From: JBAZJI01 sp964596325
GTDB taxonomy: Bacteria > Patescibacteriota > Minisyncoccia > Minisyncoccales > JAGOPM01
Length of the DNA stretch: 15,412 nucleotides
Assembly: GCA_964596325.1 (NCBI GenBank)
Contig: CAZQSQ010000018.1
Coordinates: 1-15,412, forward strand
Direction: 5' to 3'
This document shows, piece after piece, positions 12,639 to 15,412 of this stretch. Each line of letters opens with the position of its first letter. Position 1 is the stretch's first letter. The notes beneath the pieces were generated by a model. The model had not been told where the DNA came from, did no database searches, and saw nothing but the letters and a program-made list of their open reading frames with translations. Both the position numbers and the translations under genes were made by a program.

Positions 12639-14029
12639 TAGAATTCAGCATTGCCCGGAACCCGCGGGAAAGGTATCACGTCGCGGATATTTTCCATCCC
12701 GGTTAAATACATTATCAGCCGCTCAAAGCCCAGGCCAAACCCCGCATGCTTAACCCCGCCGTATTTACGTAAATCCAAATACCACTCTAAATCCTTCTCG
12801 TTCATGCCAAGCTCTTTGATACGCGCAAGTAATTTTCCTTGCCTCTCTTCCCTTTGGCTGCCCCCGATTATTTCCCCAATACCGGGCACCAGCAAATCCA
12901 TGGCGGCCACGGTCTTGCCATCATCGTTCTGGCGCATGTAAAAAGCCTTGAACTCTTTGGGATAATCAACGACAAAAACCGGCTTCTTATAAACCTGTTC
13001 GGTCAAATAACGTTCATGCTCGGTTTGTAATTCCTTGCCCCAACCGACTTTGAACTCGAATTTCTCCCCGGACTTTTCCAAAATTTCCACGGCCTGCGCA
13101 TAAGTAATGCGTTCAAAATCAGAATGCAAAACATTTTGCAGCCTCTCCATCAAACCCTCATCGATAAACTTGCCAAAGAAAGCCATTTCCTCGGGGGCAT
13201 TTTCTAAAATATATTTGATGATATATTTGACCATCTCTTCGGCCAGATCCATATCTTCCTTGATTGTGGCAAAAGCGATTTCCGGCTCAATCATCCAGAA
13301 TTCGGCCGCATGCCTTTTGGTGTTGGAATTTTCGGCGCGGAAAGTTGGCCCGAAGGTATAAACTTTCTTAAAGGCCATTGCAAAAGATTCGGCCTCCAGC
13401 TGCCCGGAAACAGTCAAGCCAGTCTCACGGCCAAAAAAATCTTTGGAAAAATCCACTTCACCTTTGTCGGTTTTAGGAATGTCTTTTAAGTCCAGAGAAC
13501 TGACATGAAACATCTCCCCTGCGCCCTCGCAATCGTTTCCGGTAATTACCGGAGTCTGCACATAGATAAAACCTTTCTCCACAAAAAACTTGTGGATGGC
13601 ATAAGCCGCTAAAGAACGCACACGAAAAACCGCCGAAAAAGTATTGGAGCGCGGGCGCAAGTGCGCGATGGTGCGCAAATATTCAAAAGTATGCCTCTTT
13701 TTTTGCAAAGGAAAATCACTTCCCGAAACGGCCGCTACTTCAATATTTTTAGCCTTAAGCTCCACGGCCTGTTCGCCGGCCGGAGACTTTACAACCTCGC
13801 CCAATACAATAAGCGCCGAACCGATTGGCAATTTTTCCATTTCTTCAAAATTAGCCAATGATTTATCAAAAACCACCTGTAGGTTTTTGAAAAAACTGCC
13901 GTCATTTAATTCTATAAAACCGGTATCCTTCCCAGTGCGCGTAGTACGCACCCAACCGTTAATCTGCACGTTCTGCCCTAAATGTTTTTCCGGCTCGCGC
14001 AAGATTGTTTTTATTTCTATTGTCTCCAT
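12638..14029 (-). CDS. asnS: Asparaginyl-tRNA synthetase
   Basis: 463 residues, class II aminoacyl-tRNA synthetase charging tRNA-Asn. The N-terminal OB-fold anticodon-binding domain spans ~17-105 (VQINGWVRTTRTGKDTGFIELNDG). The catalytic domain shows motif 1 around FFVEKGFIYVQTPVITGNDCEGAGE, motif 2 FRAENSNTKRHAAEFWMIEPE and motif 3 GFGLGFERLIMYLTG (430-444). The end DVIPFPRVPGNAEF and the SGQLEAES segment are AsnRS-like, not AspRS-like. Presence of asnS suggests direct Asn-tRNA formation, not the amidotransferase route. The ATG lies 14 nt after a TATAAT, giving a very short leader with no Shine-Dalgarno sequence. It is monocistronic between two terminators. Confidence 0.97.
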   Translation of the reverse strand: METIEIKTILREPEKHLGQNVQINGWVRTTRTGKDTGFIELNDGSFFKNLQVVFDKSLANFEEMEKLPIGSALIVLGEVVKSPAGEQAVELKAKNIEVAAVSGSDFPLQKKRHTFEYLRTIAHLRPRSNTFSAVFRVRSLAAYAIHKFFVEKGFIYVQTPVITGNDCEGAGEMFHVSSLDLKDIPKTDKGEVDFSKDFFGRETGLTVSGQLEAESFAMAFKKVYTFGPTFRAENSNTKRHAAEFWMIEPEIAFATIKEDMDLAEEMVKYIIKYILENAPEEMAFFGKFIDEGLMERLQNVLHSDFERITYAQAVEILEKSGEKFEFKVGWGKELQTEHERYLTEQVYKKPVFVVDYPKEFKAFYMRQNDDGKTVAAMDLLVPGIGEIIGGSQREERQGKLLARIKELGMNEKDLEWYLDLRKYGGVKHAGFGLGFERLIMYLTGMENIRDVIPFPRVPGNAEF

Positions 14030-14043
14030 ATTTTACCAATATG

Positions 14044-14049
14044 ATTATA
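14044..14049 (-). promoter_or_regulatory. -10 element of asnS
   Basis: A consensus TATAAT 14 nt before the ATG. The -35 candidate at 17 bp is weak (TGGAAA, 14072-14067). The leader would be about 8 nt. Confidence 0.5.
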
Positions 14050-14084
14050 TGGCATTAAACCATAATTTTCCATATCTGGCAAAT

Positions 14085-14110
14085 AAAAATAGCTGCGTAA
14101 GCAGCTATTT
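14085..14110 (-). terminator. Terminator of the adenylate-kinase-like gene
   Basis: A 10-bp perfect stem AAATAGCTGC/GCAGCTATTT with a 4-nt loop and TTTTT on the minus strand. It includes the stop codon at 14105-14107. Confidence 0.9.
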
Positions 14111-14719
14111 GATTTCACTGAATAAATATGAAGTGGATTCGTTGATGGTTTTGTATTGAGGAATATGCAGGATTTCAATGCGATTTTTGGATAAAACCGA
14201 AACAACCCGGCCAAAATCTTCTTTGATGCCCTGAAACTGCAATTCAACAAGCTCAGAGACGAAGCTTTCGCCCAACAACTTCTTTTGCTTTTGCATCAGA
14301 TGTTCTAAGCTTAATTTTTCGCTAATCTTAGGTAAAATAGTCAAGCAGCGGTATCTTGCTCCGATCTGGATAATAAATTCGGCAAACTTTTCTGCCTGTT
14401 CTTCATCTCTGGGGAAGCCGCTGATTACCGTACCATCGGAATAGCTTATCAGCCTCTCAAAAACTTGCTTGCAGACAAATTCATTTTCGCAATTTTCGCC
14501 TCTCTTCTTGCGTCGCTCCTGCTTTTCTGCCTCATAATCCATTTTCTCAAAAATCATTTTCGATTTTTCTTTTGCCTCAGCTATCGCTTTATCGATTAAA
14601 AAGCTCGTTTCAAAATACTCCAATTTATATTTCAAAGCTAGTAAACTCCCAAGAGTGCTCTTCCCGCAACCCGGCAGGCCAATAAAGGAAAAAAAGCTGT
14701 AATTATTGCAATAACCCAT
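14105..14719 (-). CDS. Divergent adenylate-kinase-like P-loop nucleotide kinase
   Basis: 204 residues from MGYCNNYSFF. AAGGAGG ends 6 nt before this ATG; the ATG at 14722 directly before it is also possible. A Walker A GLPGCGKST lies at ~14-22, and VISGFPRDEEQAEKF (~98-112) matches the adenylate kinase motif DGFPRxxxQA. Between them, IDKAIAEAKEKSK and the ERRKKRGENCENEFV segment replace the usual NMP-binding region. After LTILPKIS the LID is missing: no R-x-R pair and no zinc Cys4 or DD..R pattern is visible, only a helical stretch (LEHLMQKQKKLLGESFVSELVELQFQGI). It is likely a phosphotransferase on a nucleotide or related small molecule; substrate uncertain. It has its own promoter with an overlapping inverted repeat. 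Confidence 0.7.
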   Translation of the reverse strand: MGYCNNYSFFSFIGLPGCGKSTLGSLLALKYKLEYFETSFLIDKAIAEAKEKSKMIFEKMDYEAEKQERRKKRGENCENEFVCKQVFERLISYSDGTVISGFPRDEEQAEKFAEFIIQIGARYRCLTILPKISEKLSLEHLMQKQKKLLGESFVSELVELQFQGIKEDFGRVVSVLSKNRIEILHIPQYKTINESTSYLFSEIK

Positions 14720-14752
14720 CATCCACCTCCTTTTTTGTTTTCCGCGAACTAA

Positions 14753-14774
14753 CTATTTTATAACCGTAAAATAG
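14753..14774. promoter_or_regulatory. Inverted repeat overlapping the -10, candidate operator
   Basis: An 8-bp perfect inverted repeat CTATTTTA-6 nt-TAAAATAG covering the -10 and the adjacent spacer of the kinase-like gene's promoter. Its position would block RNA polymerase if a dimeric regulator bound. No cognate protein is recognised in this window. Confidence 0.4.
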
Positions 14775-14785
14775 TCTTTGGTCAA
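14757..14785 (-). promoter_or_regulatory. Promoter of the adenylate-kinase-like gene
   Basis: -35 TTGACC (14785-14780), 17-bp spacer, -10 TATAAA (14762-14757). The leader of ~30 nt carries a strong AAGGAGGTG ribosome-binding site. Confidence 0.75.
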
Positions 14786-14817
14786 ATTAGGCGGAAACTT
14801 GCTCGCCGGTCAGCGCT

Positions 14818-14831
14818 CCCGACTTGTCGGG
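14818..14831. repeat. Palindrome CCCGACTTGTCGGG, second copy
   Basis: Identical over 14 bases to the palindrome at 73-86. It lies upstream of the kinase-like promoter, between that promoter and the other repeats. Confidence 0.75.
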
Positions 14832-14867
14832 GTTCTCCTCCTATCCGCCCCTACTATTGTTAACCGT

Positions 14868-14887
14868 GAAGGAGTCGCCCTTCGGTC
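14868..14887 (+). repeat. GAAGGAGTCGCCYYTCGGTC repeat, copy 1
   Basis: Twenty bases that match positions 14976-14995 at 18 of 20. The first ten, GAAGGAGTCG, are also the T-arm segment of the tRNA-Trp gene (15368-15377). Confidence 0.6.
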
Positions 14888-14913
14888 GCTCGTTGCTACT
14901 CGCGCCTCAGGGC
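14877..14913 (+). repeat. Long variant of the CCCTTCG...CTCAGGG palindrome
   Basis: GCCCTTCG (14877-14884) and CTCAGGGC (14906-14913) are the exact ends of the repeat seen at 15340-15360. Here they are separated by a 21-bp interior instead of a 5-bp one. The GCCCT/AGGGC arms are inverted. Confidence 0.55.
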
Positions 14914-14969
14914 CCGGCTCGCCGCTCAGCCAGTGGCTGTCTTTTCAGAGCTCATTACCTATATCTATT

Positions 14970-14995
14970 GGGGCAGAAGGAGTCGCCTCTCGGTC
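14970..14995 (+). repeat. tRNA-Trp 3'-end fragment and GAAGGAGTCGCCYYTCGGTC copy 2
   Basis: GGGGCAGAAGGAGTCG (14970-14985) matches 15 of 16 bases of the tRNA-Trp acceptor/T-arm (15362-15377) in the same orientation. The 3' part continues as copy 2 of the 20-bp repeat. It lies on the far side of the GIY-YIG gene from the tRNA. Confidence 0.6.
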
Positions 14996-15007
14996 AAAAA
15001 AGGGGCG

Positions 15008-15030
15008 GTACTTCGACCAGCTCAGCACCG
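15008..15030 (-). repeat. Degenerate CTGAGCTGGTCGAAG repeat left of the GIY-YIG gene
   Basis: On the minus strand CTGAGCTGGTCGAAG differs at one base from CTGAGCTTGTCGAAG at 15343-15357, which lies on the plus strand. The two copies are therefore inverted and bracket the GIY-YIG gene. The outer bases GGT/ACC keep a short stem. A further degenerate copy (CTTCGGCTCTCTCAGG) overlaps the 3' end of the coding region at ~15042-15057. Confidence 0.6.
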
Positions 15031-15036
15031 ACAACC

Positions 15037-15327
15037 CTAAACTTCGGCTCTCTCAGGACCTTTCGATAACTTCTTCAATTCTTTAATATTCCCACCAATA
15101 AGTGCCTTCTTTTTTGCGATAGACCAACCCTTCAGCTGAAGTTCCCTTTTCTCAGCATCGCCTTTTTTTGTATGACATTCGAAGTACACCAGATTGATAT
15201 CTTCAAATTGCTTCGTATAAAAAGACTGCCCAGCGCGATGCTGAGCAAGACGTCTTTCAATGTTGTCGGTCATTCCGACATAATATTTGCGATTATCGCA
15301 AAAAAGAATATAGACAAACCACGGCAT
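15037..15327 (-). CDS. Single-domain GIY-YIG nuclease (UPF0213/YhbQ-like)
   Basis: 96 residues. The GIY-YIG core is complete: VYI (5-7) and YYVG (15-18) correspond to the GIY and YIG strands. NIERRLAQH provides the catalytic Arg (Arg26), and AEKRELQLKGW the metal-binding Glu (Glu62). The length matches stand-alone family members, which are probably DNA-cleaving and of unsettled function. The last residues (KGPERAEV) are encoded by a degenerate repeat copy. The start lies 33 nt downstream of the tRNA-Trp 3' end, with a palindrome between them and no promoter visible, so it is probably co-transcribed with the tRNA. No Shine-Dalgarno sequence is apparent. Confidence 0.9.
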   Translation of the reverse strand: MPWFVYILFCDNRKYYVGMTDNIERRLAQHRAGQSFYTKQFEDINLVYFECHTKKGDAEKRELQLKGWSIAKKKALIGGNIKELKKLSKGPERAEV

Positions 15328-15339
15328 AAATTTCTTAAG

Positions 15340-15360
15340 GCCCTGAGCTTGTCGAAGGGC
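15340..15360 (+). repeat. Palindromic repeat CCCTGAGCTTGTCGAAGGG
   Basis: An imperfect palindrome with GCCCT/AGGGC arms, lying between the tRNA-Trp 3' end and the GIY-YIG start codon. It shares the core CTTGTCG with the other palindrome (73-86, 14818-14831). Placed here it could fold in the tRNA-mRNA transcript and mark a processing site. Confidence 0.7.
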
Positions 15361-15412
15361 AGGGGCGGAAGGAGTCGAACCCTCAATAGCGGTTTTGGAG
15401 ACCGATGTGATG
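15360..15412 (-). tRNA. tRNA-Trp (CCA), 3' part, truncated by the window edge
   Basis: On the minus strand the anticodon loop CTCCAAA (anticodon CCA) is closed by CGGT/ACCG. A 4-nt variable loop and a T-arm GAGGG-TTCGACT-CCTTC follow, then the acceptor strand CGCCCCT and discriminator G. CCA is not encoded (CCC follows). Nucleotides 27 and 43 (T and C) do not pair. The 5' half, expected to start AGGGGCG, lies beyond the window. Confidence 0.85.

Larger units (their letters stand above)
14786..15036. other. Non-coding repeat zone between the kinase-like gene and the GIY-YIG gene
   Basis: No convincing gene lies here. The two plus-strand frames across it are Ser/Leu/Arg-rich translations of repeats with no ribosome-binding site. 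It holds a CCCGACTTGTCGGG palindrome, members of a CCCTTCG...CTCAGGG family, two copies of GAAGGAGTCGCCYYTCGGTC and one 16-bp near copy of the tRNA-Trp 3' end. It is visibly more GC-rich than the surrounding spacers. Confidence 0.7.

Noticed and set aside
14778..15086. Plus-strand frames of 102 and 81 aa in the repeat zone
   Set aside because: They are translations of repeats and tRNA fragments, without a ribosome-binding site, and run into the GIY-YIG gene on the opposite strand.
15037..15327. GIY-YIG gene as a group I intron homing endonuclease
   Set aside because: There is no intron structure or interrupted host gene, and the protein has only the catalytic domain with no DNA-recognition extension.
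14868..15377. CRISPR-like array formed by the GAAGGAGTCG copies
   Set aside because: There are only three copies at unequal distances, one inside a tRNA, with no regular spacers and no cas genes.

Overview
The window looks like chromosomal DNA of a small-genome bacterium of the Candidate Phyla Radiation (Patescibacteria), most likely a Parcubacteria-type lineage. This is an inference from gene content and style: divergent secreted proteins with Cys-rich segments, a PP2C-like/membrane-anchor/beta-propeller protein, very compact intergenic regions, several leaderless or nearly leaderless genes, and short palindromic repeats around tRNA genes. The genetic code appears standard: TGG encodes Trp, a tRNA-Trp(CCA) is present, and TGA is used as a stop. 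Except for the first gene, every gene lies on the minus strand.

Layout. Positions 1-110 hold the 5' end of a tRNA, a second truncated copy of the same 21 bases, and a palindrome. 176-1882 (+) is a membrane-anchored PP2C-like/beta-propeller protein, which converges on the ribosomal stalk operon rplJ-rplL (2865-1924, minus) at a shared terminator. rplJ is preceded by an L10 leader RNA (2891-2969) that can refold into an intrinsic terminator. Next comes a proteolysis and envelope block: a secreted metzincin (3018-5399), a cytoplasmic ClpP-like serine protease (5474-6010), and an operon of a beta-CASP metallo-beta-lactamase RNase (7713-9077) with a secreted C39-like cysteine peptidase (6098-7723). 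The C-terminal domain of that peptidase is a cupredoxin fold that has lost its copper site. 9136-9471 is a small four-helix membrane protein.

9543-12562 is a NAD-salvage region. It holds nicotinate phosphoribosyltransferase (pncB), a long nicotinamidase with a complete active site, and a translationally coupled 76-aa protein. All three follow a full-consensus promoter flanked by GCATTTT boxes. Immediately upstream is a separately transcribed small protein resembling sigma-70 region 4. Together the two enzymes turn nicotinamide into nicotinate mononucleotide (the Preiss-Handler route). 12638-14029 is asparaginyl-tRNA synthetase and 14105-14719 is a divergent adenylate-kinase-like P-loop protein.

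14786-15412 is a repeat-rich zone. A single-domain GIY-YIG nuclease gene lies directly 3' of a tRNA-Trp gene. It is bounded by inverted copies of a CCCTTCG...CTCAGGG palindrome and, on its far side, by a near-identical 16-bp copy of the tRNA-Trp 3' end. This is the arrangement expected if a very small element had inserted at the tRNA 3' end.

A recurring regulatory theme is the fusion of one gene's intrinsic terminator to the next gene's promoter. At two loci the -35 hexamer sits inside the terminator hairpin loop, and at others the U-tract runs straight into the -35 or the extended -10. All functions are inferred from sequence reading alone.
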